In this document: in pieces, positions 7,143 to 7,170 of the stretch
Layout of the letters: each line of letters opens with the position of its first letter
Numbering within the stretch: the first letter of the stretch is position 1
Assembly: GCA_003520455.1 (NCBI GenBank)
Contig: DOUV01000714.1
Coordinates: 1 to 7,170, forward strand
Length of the DNA: 7,170 nucleotides
Reading direction: 5' to 3'
Source: Chloroflexota bacterium
Lineage (GTDB): Bacteria > Chloroflexota > Anaerolineae > Ardenticatenales > Ardenticatenaceae
Program-made: the position numbers and the translations under genes
Notes under the pieces: model-generated
What the model was told of the DNA's origin: nothing
Seen by the model: only the letters and a program-made list of their open reading frames with translations
The model's database searches: none

Positions 7143-7170
7143 GGGTACTATCTATTACCCATATCTCCAC

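Overview
The window holds the export half of a lanthipeptide (NHLM-type bacteriocin) biosynthesis locus, and every gene is on the minus strand. In transcription order (high to low coordinates) it contains four genes. First is the C-terminal LanC cyclase part of a LanM-type synthetase (7142-6423). Second is a short HlyD-like membrane-fusion protein (6279-5443). Third is a C39-peptidase/ABC exporter that trims leaders and exports peptides (5446-3152). Fourth is the partner NHLM ABC transporter ATP-binding protein (3079-110). No precursor-peptide gene is visible. The plus strand shows only shadow frames.

The presumed pathway is as follows. LanM dehydrates Ser/Thr of a precursor and its LanC domain closes thioether rings. 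The C39 domain cuts the leader, and the two ABC proteins with the HlyD-like protein move the product out. The LanC domain carries Cys-Cys-Gly where most LanM proteins have Cys-His-Gly. This is the three-cysteine zinc site of the ProcM-like, substrate-tolerant synthetases. The gene appears 5'-truncated: in-frame stops lie just upstream, the first part of the LanC fold is missing, and an 8-bp tandem repeat sits at the break.

The most unusual feature is a family of 7-bp tandem repeats (coding-strand consensus TGAACAG, with variants such as TGGGCAG and GGGGCAG). The repeats fill three of the gene boundaries: 1-112, 3095-3150 and 6305-6407. They also lie inside the exporter gene (3944-4027), where twelve heptamers are read in frame as four 7-residue repeats in the linker between membrane and ATPase domains. 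Stop codons are absent at each of the four in-frame positions. At the end of the last gene, the stop codon is itself the first three bases of an array. Because 7 is not a multiple of 3, a one-unit slip in the coding array would break the exporter.

The organism is a GC-rich bacterium. NHLM transport systems with ProcM-like enzymes and abundant intergenic heptamers suggest Chloroflexota or a cyanobacterium. A hairpin-less HlyD fits a cell without a TolC-type outer membrane, so I lean to Chloroflexota, with low confidence.
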